DNA of 64,000 nucleotides from Candida dubliniensis CD36 (Eukaryota > Ascomycota > Pichiomycetes > Serinales > Debaryomycetaceae): positions 496,001-560,000 of the forward strand of contig NC_012863.1 of NCBI RefSeq assembly GCF_000026945.1, read 5' to 3'. The position numbers and the translations under genes are program-made. Within the stretch, counting starts at the first letter, position 1. Each line of letters begins with the position of its first letter. Of the stretch, positions 38,136 to 48,499 are shown one piece after another. The notes below the pieces were generated by a model. The model worked only from the letters and a program-made list of their open reading frames with translations, was not told the DNA's origin and ran no database searches.

Positions 38136-40473
38136 ATGACAACAACAACAATAACCAATCAAATACCTTCAATTAATACCATGCTAAGTAATGTTAATAA
38201 TAACAATAATAATAATAATACCACCACCACCACTACTACTACTCCATCGGCTAACAGTTCACAATCAACTTTAATTAATCAAGAACAACAACAACAACAA
38301 CAACAACACCATCGGCAGCAACAGCACCAGCACCAGCATCATCATCATCAATCCATGAATGGTGGATCTCCAACCAATAACAATCATTCTTCATCTACTG
38401 ATCCTCCTCGGAAAAGATCAAAAGTATCTCGTGCTTGTGATCCTTGTCGGAAAAAGAAAATTAAATGTAATGCTGAATATTCAGAATTGGAAAAGAAAGT
38501 CACGAAAATATGTACTAGTTGTGCCAAAAATAAAGAAGTTTGTACATTTGATAGAACTCCTTTAAAACGAGGTCCTTCAAAAGGTTATATTCGAGATTTA
38601 GAAGAAAAAGCTGGTGATAGAATATCATTGTCTACTTCATCATCATCATCTAAATCAAATCATATAATATCTACTAAAACAAATATACCATTCCCACCTT
38701 CTCATCAACATCCACAACATCCACAACAATCACCGTCAATTGCAATTATACCACCAAATCCTTCCATAAATCAATATCCCCCTGGAAATACTCAACAATT
38801 ACCTTTCCCACAAAATTCAACCAGTCATCGAGTAACAGGATCAATATCAAATCCCTCTAATAGTAATAATAGCGGCAATTCACCTACAATTAAATTACCA
38901 CCAATTGTAAATTATCCTTCGAAAAATTTACCTTCTCCACTGTTATCTAAATTTAATTCATCAATATCAGCATCGCAAACATCTAATCCTTCTAGTCCTA
39001 AATCTCAATTATCCAATATACCAGGATTATTAAATAATGATAGTAACAACATCAACAACAACAACACCCCTAATAATGTTGGTGGTTCAGAAAAAACTAA
39101 TAGTCCACCAATTCAAGGACCATTTTGGAAAGTACCTTATGAAATGCCACAATCATCATTATCAAGACGTTCATCCATTGGTAGTATAACTAGCACTAAT
39201 GGTGGTGGTGGTGGCTTGGTTGGTCAACCAATTGTTTTGAGACGACCATCAGTTGAATCTATTTCATCAGTTTCAACTAATGGATCAAGATTACCTTCAA
39301 TTAGACCATCAATATCAAATGATTATACTAGTGATGCCGAATCAGAAGATTTTTATTCAGTTCAATCATTTCGACCTAGAAGTTTATCAAGAAATTCTCA
39401 ATCTTTATCACCAAGAAATTCAATTAGTTCAATGTCAAGTTTGAATGGAAGAATTAATAAATCTTTAGGATTTAATTCGTCACCAATGATAGGATCACCA
39501 TCACAACAACAAGTACTACCACCTCAAGTACAACAACAACAGCAACCAATAATGACTAATTTTATTCCACCACAAGCACCAGTTTTTGCTTCATTTGGTG
39601 GAACAATGCCAAATCATAATCATAATCATAATCATATTCCATTAAATCCATTAGATGTAAATTTGAAATTATATTATGAAAAATTTCATATGATTTTCCC
39701 AATTTTACCAAATGATTCAAGAATAATTTATAATATTTTAAATAATAAATCTCAACCACCATGGGATTGGTTAATTGAAGTTTTCAATCATAGTCTTAAT
39801 AATTTAATTAATTTTCAACAAGTTGGTTTACAATCATCTATTGGAATATTTATAAGATTAATTCAATCATATCCATTTCCTAGTGAAACTACTACTACTA
39901 CTACTATTGTTAATGATAATTCATTGATTTTATTTTTCAGTAGTTTAATTATATTAAGTTATACAAATTTAATTAATGGTGATCAATATAATCCAGGAAT
40001 TAGTTTTATATCATCAATATTTAATGATTATAAAATTTGTGAAAGATTTATCGATTATGTTAATAAAGAGAAAAATAATACTAGTGATGGCGATGGCGAT
40101 GATAATGTTGATGATGATGATGATGTTGTGATTAAATATTTTATTAAATTATATTATTGTTTGAATTTAATTGATAATTTGAATAGTTTAACATTGGGAA
40201 CTAATAAAAATTTAAATGTGAATTATCAAATAATTAAATTTTTAAATAATCATAAAGATAAATTTCTTCAAAATAAATCCACTAATATTAATAATAATGA
40301 TGATGGTTATGGGATGATGATGATTAATAATTCAATTTTAAATCATTGTGAAATATTTGATCAATTAGTTGAAATGAGAAATAAATTTATATTCATTAAC
40401 GATCCTAATACTAATACTAATATTGATATTGACGAAATTATTAATATTGATTCAATATCATCTACATCTATAT

Positions 40474-40543
<70 letters not shown>

Positions 40544-41261
40544 TCAATTTTTAAAATATTTCCATCAATTAATTATTGATAAATATAAAATATTTAAAAT
40601 CATTTTTCAATTTATATCTAAATCAATTAATTCTACTATTAATGGATCTATAATTAATAATTCAATTGAAATTAAACAATTTAATCAAGAATTATTTAAT
40701 TTAATTAAATCATCTAATGATAATATATTAAATTTTGCCAATTTTATAAGTAGCAACAACAACAGCAACACTACCACCTCATCATCATCATCATCCTCAA
40801 AAATTACAAATGCAAATTTTTCATGGTTAATAATTAATAATAATCCAATATTAAATTTATCTATTTGTCAATTATTTAAATCAATTAAATTACATAAATT
40901 AATTATTGATCAATTAGTATTATTATTATCATTCTTTGGATCATTTAATATTGAATTAGAAAAATTAAATAATCAATTATCTATATCATTTAATTTATTA
41001 AATTTAAATTTACAAAATTTAAAATTAGGTAATATGATTAATCATAATTTAAAAATTAAATTTAATCAATTATATAAATTTCAATTCAACAACAACAACA
41101 ACAGTAACAGTAACAACAAAACATCTAATAATGAAGAAAATGAAGAAAATGAAGATATTGATATGGATATTGATAAAGATAAGTTAAATCAATGGTATGA
41201 TGAATTAAATCATGTTATTGTACCATTTATAATTCAAGATTTTAAAGACGGTTGGATATAA
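38136..41261 (+). CDS. RGT1: Zn(II)2Cys6 glucose-responsive repressor Rgt1
   Basis: A 1041-residue zinc-cluster factor matching Rgt1, which with Std1/Mth1-type co-regulators represses hexose-transporter genes when glucose is absent. The cluster has C101, C104, C111, C126, C129 and C136. Its basic arm SRACDPCRKKKIKC and the following DRTPLKRGPSKGY are hallmarks of Rgt1. The C111-C126 loop is longer than in S. cerevisiae Rgt1. I start at the ATG at 38136 (MTTTTITNQIPS); the frame is open a further 26 codons upstream to a TTG but contains no earlier ATG. Low-complexity tracts are extensive: Asn, Thr, Gln/His near the N-terminus, and 22 consecutive Asn encoded by (AAT)22 at 40476-40541. It converges with EMP70. 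Confidence 0.93.
40476..40541. repeat. (AAT)22 tract inside RGT1
   Basis: Twenty-two uninterrupted AAT codons encoding Asn; being codon-pure, it is likely length-variable between strains. Confidence 0.95.
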
Positions 41262-41658
41262 GCATACAAACAAGACTCAAGAGTCAAGAGTCAAGAAGGA
41301 GTTTTGTTTTTTTTTTTTTGCATTTTAAAAAAATTTATATCCCTATATATGCATGAATATGTATATTTTGTAATAATATTACGTGCTTTTTTATGGATTT
41401 CATTTTGTTGTAATCATTTGAAAATTGAATAACCTTACAAAAATATCTGTGTAATGATAAAAATGATATATAGATTTATATAGATTTATATATAAAATAC
41501 TTTACTCTTACTTATTCTTTTTAGCTAATGGTTAAATCTCTACTTACAATAATACAACTACCACCATCGCCATTGGTTTCAAACATTGTCAATCTCTTCA
41601 TGTGATTTCTTCCTTCCTTCCCCCCTACCTTCATCTTGTGGTTTTTTTTTTTTTTTTT
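41262..41658. other. Convergent intergenic of RGT1 and EMP70
   Basis: No gene. It holds an imperfect tandem of AGAGTCAA (41275-41296), a T run just after the RGT1 end (41308-41320), TATAGATT repeats near 41470-41490, and a T run at 41642-41659 beside the EMP70 stop. Confidence 0.5.
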
Positions 41659-43551
41659 CTAATCAATCTTGATTTGACCATAGATTAATCTAACAAATAT
41701 TAAACTACTAATAAATCCAATTGATCCACAACAAAGGAAAACTAATAATGAAATCACTGCTGAATAACCAGTATATAAAACTAATGAACTAAATCCACCA
41801 AATTTTTCTCCTCCAGTTAAAAAAAATGAATGAATAAATACATAAATTGCACAACCACCTCCAACAAATATTGATTTCCATTGCCATTTATAATTTTCTG
41901 AACATAAAGTATAATAAATCATTAAAATAGTAATTAAACTACTAGTTAAAATCATTAAAATAAAACAGAAAAATAAAAATCCAAACATATAAAAAATCTT
42001 ATTGAACCAAATTGATGAATAAATAAAATACATTTCCACGGCAATTGATCCAAATGGGAAAATTCCTGAAATAAACATAACTGGGATAGTTCTTAAATAC
42101 CATGGTTGAGTAGGAATTTGTCTTGGAATTTGATTAGTTCTCACGGGGACACTTAATAATGGTTTTTTACTAGCTAAAATTGATCCAATAACACCTAATG
42201 GAATCGAGACCATAAACCAAATTAATACAATGGCAAACATTGTCCCCAAAGGAATTGCTCCTGATGATTGTACAGAAATTAAAAAGAAATTCAATACCAC
42301 AAAAACCAGAAATAAAATTCCAGGAACTAAAATTGGTGTTAAAAACATATTCAATTTCCAATTATCACCACCAAGGAATCGATACAAATATCCTGAAATA
42401 TAGGACCCAATAATACTACTACCAATATAAATAATAAATGTAAAAGTAGATAAAGCTCCTCTATTAGAAGGTGATAATAATCCAAACAAGGCAAAAACAA
42501 TTGTAGCAAATGTCATGAAAAAAATTTGTACTCCACTTCCTACAAAAATTGATAATAATAATCTTTGCTTTGGTGGTCTAAAAATATCTCCATGAACTAA
42601 TTTCCAACCACTTTCATCAGAAATATCATCATCTAAATTGACTTCATTATATTTAACAATATCATTCTTCAATGTTTTAACCAAAATATGAGCAATAATT
42701 ATCCCCAAGATTAAAACAATCAAAGAAAAATTGATTAATGAAAACCATTGAATCTTAGGATTATAAACATGTAAATATTTATCCCATCTAGTAGCCCAAG
42801 CAACAGGACTTTCTTCGAAATTAACTGAATAAGTAAATAATACATCAGTTTCCTTATTTTTACTCAATTGAACTGGTTTTAAATCTAATGAGCATAATTG
42901 ATCTCCATTGACATCTTCTTTTAATTCTGATCTATCTAATGATGCTGGTGATACTGTAACTCCAACAACTCGATATTCATCTTCCTTTCTTTTATGATAT
43001 TCAATAGTAATTTGAAAATGATTATAAAATTCAACTTTATTTTCATCATCAACTTTACCAATACGGAACCCTGATCCATAAAGTTCACTATTAGTAGTGG
43101 CATCAAAAAGTGGCATTGATGCAGGTAATCCATCAACAATCCAATTATGAGTATAACCAGCTCTAATATTTCTATTAACAAACGCAGAATCGGCTTTACT
43201 ATATTTGGACTTACACATTGATTGACAAGATTTTGTTTCCAACATTTTGATTTCAAATGGTGAACTGAAAATTCTATCACCAAAAATAATCGAACCTAAT
43301 GATTCCAGTTGTGGTTTAGCACCTCCTTTTGGAGTACAGAAATGAAATTTAGGGTAATAATAATCATATGAATAAACATAAGTGGCAGTTTTACCTTGTT
43401 TAGATGAATGATGGAATGATGGTGTTAAATGATTCACATATAAGGGAATTGTATCCCCCTTTTTATAATTGGTTGGTGCAACACCAGGTAAATAAAACGC
43501 ATTCGATATACTGACTAAGCATATCAATGCTGTGATCAATGATTGTAGCAT
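41659..43551 (-). CDS. EMP70: Nonaspanin/TM9SF protein, Emp70-like
   Basis: A 630-residue TM9 superfamily protein of endosome/Golgi membranes. A cleavable signal peptide (about 1-18, MLQSLITALICLVSISNA) is followed directly by FYLPGVAP, the start of the large lumenal domain, then nine membrane segments from about residue 265. Family blocks include SDESGWKLVHGDIFRPP between helices 1 and 2 and SIPLGVIGSILA. The protein ends IYGQIKID: the final KID fits the KxD/E tail that keeps TM9SF proteins in the Golgi through COPI. I start at the ATG at 43551; the frame reaches a TTG six codons earlier. Assignment to Emp70 rather than Tmn2/Tmn3 is by overall resemblance. Confidence 0.88.
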   Translation of the reverse strand: MLQSLITALICLVSISNAFYLPGVAPTNYKKGDTIPLYVNHLTPSFHHSSKQGKTATYVYSYDYYYPKFHFCTPKGGAKPQLESLGSIIFGDRIFSSPFEIKMLETKSCQSMCKSKYSKADSAFVNRNIRAGYTHNWIVDGLPASMPLFDATTNSELYGSGFRIGKVDDENKVEFYNHFQITIEYHKRKEDEYRVVGVTVSPASLDRSELKEDVNGDQLCSLDLKPVQLSKNKETDVLFTYSVNFEESPVAWATRWDKYLHVYNPKIQWFSLINFSLIVLILGIIIAHILVKTLKNDIVKYNEVNLDDDISDESGWKLVHGDIFRPPKQRLLLSIFVGSGVQIFFMTFATIVFALFGLLSPSNRGALSTFTFIIYIGSSIIGSYISGYLYRFLGGDNWKLNMFLTPILVPGILFLVFVVLNFFLISVQSSGAIPLGTMFAIVLIWFMVSIPLGVIGSILASKKPLLSVPVRTNQIPRQIPTQPWYLRTIPVMFISGIFPFGSIAVEMYFIYSSIWFNKIFYMFGFLFFCFILMILTSSLITILMIYYTLCSENYKWQWKSIFVGGGCAIYVFIHSFFLTGGEKFGGFSSLVLYTGYSAVISLLVFLCCGSIGFISSLIFVRLIYGQIKID

Positions 43552-44202
43552 TTTTTTTCTCAAAACCAAAAATTTCTTAAAATGACGATCTAATAAATGA
43601 TATATGAATATGATTAATCAAATGATAGAAATCTACAAAGAATCAAAAAAAAAATAAAAAAAAGAATAACAACAAGTAAAATACAAACCAACAAAAAATC
43701 TCAAAAGCTTTTTTTTTTCTTTACTCCTTGGGAAGGAAGGAAATCTGCCACCACACACACACACACACACTACGCACCACGCAAATAGAGAAGAAAAATT
43801 TTTTTTTTAGATAAACAATGTCCAACCCAAACAAAAACAAACTGAATTCAATTCAATTCAATTCAAACCATAACCATCAAGTTGAATTATTCATACAGAA
43901 AACAATCTTCATAAAGAAATGAAAAAAAAAAAAAAAAAAAATCTAACTCTTTTTGTACTTCATATCTTTCAATAACAACTATTAGCCGTGGCTATCACAA
44001 AAACATCACTTCAAACAAACTCAGAAGTTGCTGTTTGTTTTTTTTTCTTCCTCCAACTATTTTCTGTCATAAATCAAAATCAATAAAACTTGATGGTGTT
44101 GGATATGTAAACGTGTGGTGGTGGTGGTGATTATGTTGTTGTTGTTGTTGTTGATGCAATTTGTGTGTGTATGTTTTCTTTTTTTTTTTTAGTATGGGTG
44201 CT
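43552..44202. other. Intergenic: EMP70 promoter and UME7 3' end
   Basis: No gene. It holds a (CA)n run at about 43752-43770, an ATTCA/ATTCAATTCAATTC repeat near 43850-43864, a 20-base A run at 43921-43940, a TTG/GTG microsatellite at about 44110-44150 and a T run at 44181-44190. Confidence 0.5.
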
Positions 44203-45591
44203 TTACTGAGTATTACTACTTCTCAATCCAGTTTTCCCCTTACTACTCAAAAAATTAGCCCGCTTGTTTTGATTAGTGATAGCTCTAATCTCTTTTAACT
44301 TTTGAATTTGTAAATTAGGGTCCGACATATAAGAAGGACGTTTGTCTGAATAATCACAATCTAACTGAAGTCGAATACATTGACTACAAGAAGGTTTCTC
44401 TTCTGGACATGCTTTATGTCGGATTCTACATGTCCAACAACCAGTTTTAGACCTGGCCCCTAACTTACGCTTCTTTTCATGCTGTGTTACCATAGTACCA
44501 ACTGGGCGAAGTTTTCTTTTATTATTTCTGGTTACTCGCTTTTCAGGTATATATTCATTATCAGATGAAACTTCTGAACTTGAATCTGCCATTGAAAATG
44601 GTGATGGTTTCTTGTTGTCATAATTATTATTACTAGTCTCGTCTTTGCATACAAGTGAATCAGCTTGTAGTTTCAATTTTACTATAAAGTTTCCGTCTTG
44701 TGAACTTGAACAATTCTTTGTTTTTTGAGGTTCCAGTATTCGGCTGTGTTTGTAACTATCAGAATCAGTATTGGCCAGACTAGCAGATGACGTTATAAAA
44801 CTATTTCGACAAGTTGATATACTAAATGGTTTAGTGGATACGTTGATATTCTTATCCGGTGAGTTCAAGCTTTTTATGTCATGTTTTATTACCAGCAGCT
44901 GCAACTGATGCTTCTGTTTCGACCTCAGTTTTCGATTCAGAATTTGCAGTATTATCAGGTTATCTTCTGAACCTTCACATTCTTTAGCGTTATTATGACA
45001 TGGTGTAGCAAATAGATTGTAAGCTATAAGTGAACGGGAACAAATTGATATTCCAGTTATTTTTGAACTACTCGTGGTGCTCTCATTAGGACTAATTCCA
45101 TATAAATTTCGGTAAACCTCTTCAGCTTTTAAGATATCATCCTGATTTTCATAATCAAAAGTTAAAAAATCTTTTTCTATTTCAATACCTGTTTCACTGT
45201 TGTCTACTTTGGTTATTGATGGAGGAGAACTTTGGATCACTTGTAGATTATCTGATCGATATAATTGTCCGTTTTTTTTAATTTTGGATGGAGTCAGTGG
45301 TAATGATCCTGATAATCGAGGTAAACAATTTTCATTTATTATTCTAATTATATCTTCTCTTGGTAATGGTGTACCATCAAAAGTGTTATTACTACTTTCA
45401 AGAAATGGATTCGATATTTTATTGCGTTGATTACTAACCGGGCTTGTTAGTTTGACAGGCGGTAAATTCGATGATGAAGATTCAACTCCATAAATACTCT
45501 CAGTGACTAATGAGTTGTTTCTTATGGGACTTGAATGAGCAGTATGATATTGTTTAATTGGCCCACTAGATCCATATATTGAGAATATCAT
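44203..45591 (-). CDS. UME7: Ume6-like Zn(II)2Cys6 factor with C-terminal zinc cluster
   Basis: A 462-residue protein whose zinc cluster is at the C-terminus rather than the usual N-terminus: C385, C388, C395, C402, C405 and C412 in GCWTCRIRHKACPEEKPSCS. The following CDYSDKRPSYMSDP matches the Ume6 layout, where the cluster also lies near the end and is followed by a short coil. The remainder is Ser-rich with repeated SP motifs (SSPIR, PLPRED, LTPSKIK), likely phosphorylation sites. Ume6 recruits repressors to early meiotic and, in Candida, filamentation genes; the role of this shorter paralogue is not evident from sequence. Symbol from remembered C. albicans naming. Confidence 0.82.
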   Translation of the reverse strand: MIFSIYGSSGPIKQYHTAHSSPIRNNSLVTESIYGVESSSSNLPPVKLTSPVSNQRNKISNPFLESSNNTFDGTPLPREDIIRIINENCLPRLSGSLPLTPSKIKKNGQLYRSDNLQVIQSSPPSITKVDNSETGIEIEKDFLTFDYENQDDILKAEEVYRNLYGISPNESTTSSSKITGISICSRSLIAYNLFATPCHNNAKECEGSEDNLIILQILNRKLRSKQKHQLQLLVIKHDIKSLNSPDKNINVSTKPFSISTCRNSFITSSASLANTDSDSYKHSRILEPQKTKNCSSSQDGNFIVKLKLQADSLVCKDETSNNNYDNKKPSPFSMADSSSEVSSDNEYIPEKRVTRNNKRKLRPVGTMVTQHEKKRKLGARSKTGCWTCRIRHKACPEEKPSCSQCIRLQLDCDYSDKRPSYMSDPNLQIQKLKEIRAITNQNKRANFLSSKGKTGLRSSNTQ

Positions 45592-45898
45592 TTCATTAGT
45601 TCAGTTGTGTTTCCAGGTTAACTCGTTGCAATCTTTCTTATCCCTGCAAATTGATTTTTGGTCCTTTTTTGCAACAGTTTTACCCTCAAAAAAATTTTTT
45701 TCCATTTAAAAAACAGATGTTTAAACTGAGTTTGTTCAATACAGTGTTTTCATTTAAGGCATAGAAGTATAAATCTAATTAAAACAACTCAAATTAGTTT
45801 AAAGTCTATCAAGTGTTGACTCTTATTAGTTATATTAACTAGGTTGGAGCACAACTCATTTGATAATACTTCTCTCTCTTTACACAGCACCTACTTAA
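45592..45898. other. Intergenic: UME7 promoter and JmjC gene 3' end
   Basis: No gene; AT-rich, with T and A runs near 45660-45710. Nothing else seen. Confidence 0.5.
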
Positions 45899-47713
45899 TT
45901 ATACAACATTAATTATACTTGTCATTGGTATTTCAATAATATCTTTAGCAGAAGGATATACCTCAATTTCTACATCCCCTTCACCTAAACTGACTAGTTG
46001 ACCAAAATATACTCTGTGGTTGAACAAAAACTGCACATACATCCCAACTCTAAATTCTAGTGATGTGGAGGATTGGCAGTGGAATTTACAGAATGCTTCT
46101 CCTGAGTTGAAATCGTACTGTACACCATCGACCAATCCACAAGTTCCATGGAATGCTCGGGTGCATTTCTCGTAGCTGCATTGGAAGCATGCACCCATGT
46201 TGCTTTGACGACAAACACCACAACGTAGTTTCTTCTGGTTCTTTGTAATATTGTCTAACCCATGCACTGTGTTAGTTTTGCAGTTACACTTGAGTTGATG
46301 GGGAAACATACTGGCACATATTTTATGCACTCGACGTGCCGTCCTAGGTGTTGCACCATTCACATCAGCTTCCAACAATTCAAACAAGGATGAATGGGAG
46401 TATTTTGTTTGTTGAAGGGTGTTGGGACAAAGCTCGCATTCACGAGGGATGATTTCTGGTTGTTTGTGTGGTCTCCTCGTATTTGCAGGGTCCACATGGT
46501 CTTGTTTCCTCTTGCGGCACTTGCGTTGGATCTTCTCCACCTTGACCACTTCTATTGAACCATCAGAGTCGGATGAGAATCTATTGCCACGCCCTTCTTC
46601 TTCCTCTTTTGCTGTCTCATACTTGGTGCCATAGTACTTTTCCCACAAATGTTTGACATTTATCCCAACAGAATCATTAATGCATTCACACTTTTTGGTA
46701 CGTTTCCCAAACTCAAACCAATCGTCCAACGCAAAGTTCACCGACTCCGCCAAGTTGTAGTCGTAGTTGAACCCGGCATGGTACCCATACGGGTATGTGA
46801 TCATAAACTCGCCCTCTCGGTGTATCGTGTGGTTCACTTTAATACCATGTTTTTCAAGATATGCAGGCGACACCATAAACGTTTTGTGTCTAAGAAATTC
46901 ACGGCACTGCTTGAACTCATCCCGGAATAGATCAACCATCAATGCATAAAACTCTTTGTGCTGGCTTTGTGGTATCAGGTACCATTGTTTTGGTGCTCCA
47001 AAATGTAAATAATTTATCAGGTACAAGTCTTGGTCTTCCAAGTGCCATGCAAACGACGCCTTCCACAACCCCGCATACAAATATGCCTGGTTCACCCCTG
47101 GTAGTTTCTCCTCCATTAGATCAAGCAAGTTCGGTAGATGTGCCACATTCCACACTGTTATCGATTTGTCGAAAACAGTCCCCATAGTGTCTGCTCCATA
47201 CATCGGCTCCGAGTACGACAATGACCTCCAGTAATTAGTCTCAAGTTCCTTACATCGTTCATCAGTGTACTCACTCGTGTTGATGTTGTAGAATGGAATG
47301 CGTTTCGCATGCCCATGCCCAACTTCTGGCTTGTCGCTCCTCTGCTTCCGTCGTGGCGGCTGGCGTGTCTTGGCCATTTCCCGCCATTGGAATATGGAAT
47401 ACTTTTTGTATCGCTCTATATTCTGCAGTTGGTATATCCCTGGCGCATTCGTGTTGATGCTCTGCACTATCGGGTTCTGAATGGACACTTGCCCCAAATT
47501 GCTCTCGGTGTAACATTTCTGCACTCGCAGCACCCATTGGGTAGGAGGGATCACTTTGACTATGCCCGACTCCATTCCGTATTTGTTGATTGCCTTGTTG
47601 AAGTTGTAAAAGTCCCGAAACTCGTGCATGGTCGGTTTGAACACTGGAACCCCATTGTCGTAGTAGCTGGGCTCTATATGTAGACTTGTGTGATTGGGAT
47701 ACACTGATTGCAT
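45899..47713 (-). CDS. KDM4-type JmjC histone demethylase with ePHD and Tudor-like tail
   Basis: A 604-residue chromatin enzyme. JmjN spans about 22-60 (PVFKPTMHEFRDFYNF). JmjC spans about 180-345 with iron ligands H224, E226 and H312 intact (AWHLED and GYHAGFN), the PKQWYLIP cofactor strand, and the KDM4 zinc site C270/H276 plus C342/C344. A Lys/Arg linker (395-415) leads to an extended PHD finger (about 426-546: CELCPNTL, VHKICASMF, CGVCRQ, CFQCSYEKCTRAFHGTC, CKFHC). A C-terminal Tudor-like barrel follows (about 555-604, VGMYVQFLFNHRVYFGQLV). Such enzymes remove methyl groups from H3K9 and/or H3K36. S. cerevisiae relatives Rph1/Gis1 have C2H2 fingers instead of the ePHD. The 5' half is markedly GC-rich compared with neighbours. 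Confidence 0.92.
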   Translation of the reverse strand: MQSVYPNHTSLHIEPSYYDNGVPVFKPTMHEFRDFYNFNKAINKYGMESGIVKVIPPTQWVLRVQKCYTESNLGQVSIQNPIVQSINTNAPGIYQLQNIERYKKYSIFQWREMAKTRQPPRRKQRSDKPEVGHGHAKRIPFYNINTSEYTDERCKELETNYWRSLSYSEPMYGADTMGTVFDKSITVWNVAHLPNLLDLMEEKLPGVNQAYLYAGLWKASFAWHLEDQDLYLINYLHFGAPKQWYLIPQSQHKEFYALMVDLFRDEFKQCREFLRHKTFMVSPAYLEKHGIKVNHTIHREGEFMITYPYGYHAGFNYDYNLAESVNFALDDWFEFGKRTKKCECINDSVGINVKHLWEKYYGTKYETAKEEEEGRGNRFSSDSDGSIEVVKVEKIQRKCRKRKQDHVDPANTRRPHKQPEIIPRECELCPNTLQQTKYSHSSLFELLEADVNGATPRTARRVHKICASMFPHQLKCNCKTNTVHGLDNITKNQKKLRCGVCRQSNMGACFQCSYEKCTRAFHGTCGLVDGVQYDFNSGEAFCKFHCQSSTSLEFRVGMYVQFLFNHRVYFGQLVSLGEGDVEIEVYPSAKDIIEIPMTSIINVV

Positions 47714-48161
47714 GGTGCAAGATTCGTTGATTGTAGGAATTGAATTTTGTTATTTAAAGGTCGATAGGAAAAAAACTATTTGGTTGCAATGATGTATAAC
47801 TGAAGAATTCAAGGGTTCCAGAAAAGTTTATAAAGGTCACAAGTTTATAAGCCAGGAAAACAAAACCGGGACTCGGAAAAAAAAAAAAAGAGTGTGTCAA
47901 AACCGGGTAAAGCCATATTTCTTAGGAAGCTATACCATGTCTTGTCTAATGATTGTTGATGGTACCTCTCCACAAATGTGCTAAGCAGTAGAATATGTCT
48001 AGCTATTAGAGGATAAACGAAATGTCTTGTACTCTTTGTTAAGGCAATACCCCAGGTAGTTCTTGATTACGCGTTGATTTTGCTTGGTATGAGACTGGAA
48101 AATTTGACACACTTTGCCCCCTTCATCTTCTCCTACAGACATTATCCCAACACACACCTCA
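47714..48161. other. Divergent promoter of the JmjC gene and a small membrane-protein gene
   Basis: No gene. An A run lies at about 47878-47890 within purine-rich sequence. The small-gene frame is open upstream to a TTG at 48114 but has no ATG before 48162. Confidence 0.5.
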
Positions 48162-48458
48162 ATGTCAACACAAAGAACCACCCGAAAAGCTACCCACGAA
48201 CAGATCTCCAAGTCCAGAGTGGTGAATGCATCTATCTTGACATTTTTGACTGTACTCATTTTCCTCATATTGTTGTATCATTTGGTGTGGGCTGTGCAAG
48301 TTATGATGTACCAACCATATGGTAACCTTCTCAACAACATAGTCTATGGACCTGGGACGTTGATTGCCAATGCAGGACTAAGTTCAAAATTGATCAAATA
48401 TATCAACGAAAAGTTGGTCGAAGATAAAATAGAGGCAGACTACAAGAAATATATATGA
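48162..48458 (+). CDS. Small single-span membrane protein, unknown function
   Basis: A 98-residue protein from the first ATG (MSTQRTTRKATHEQIS). A basic N-terminal 20 residues is followed by one strong membrane helix (about 23-43, VNASILTFLTVLIFLILLYHLVWAV). A C-terminal 50-residue region follows with QPYGNLLNNIVYGPG and a charged amphipathic end (KLVEDKIEADYKKYI). The positive charges before the helix predict the N-terminus in the cytosol. I recognise no family. Composition and the clean stop only 41 bases from the VPS30 3' end argue that it is real. An upstream intron or longer N-terminus is not excluded. Confidence 0.6.
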   Translation: MSTQRTTRKATHEQISKSRVVNASILTFLTVLIFLILLYHLVWAVQVMMYQPYGNLLNNIVYGPGTLIANAGLSSKLIKYINEKLVEDKIEADYKKYI

Positions 48459-48499
48459 AGGGGGGAGGGGATAGAAGTATGGGATAGTTTCGAACTATT

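Noticed and set aside
46649..47683. Three rightward open frames antisense to the JmjC gene (up to 124 codons)
   Set aside because: They lie entirely within the conserved, GC-rich demethylase coding sequence. They are expected shadows of its codon usage and have no domain content.
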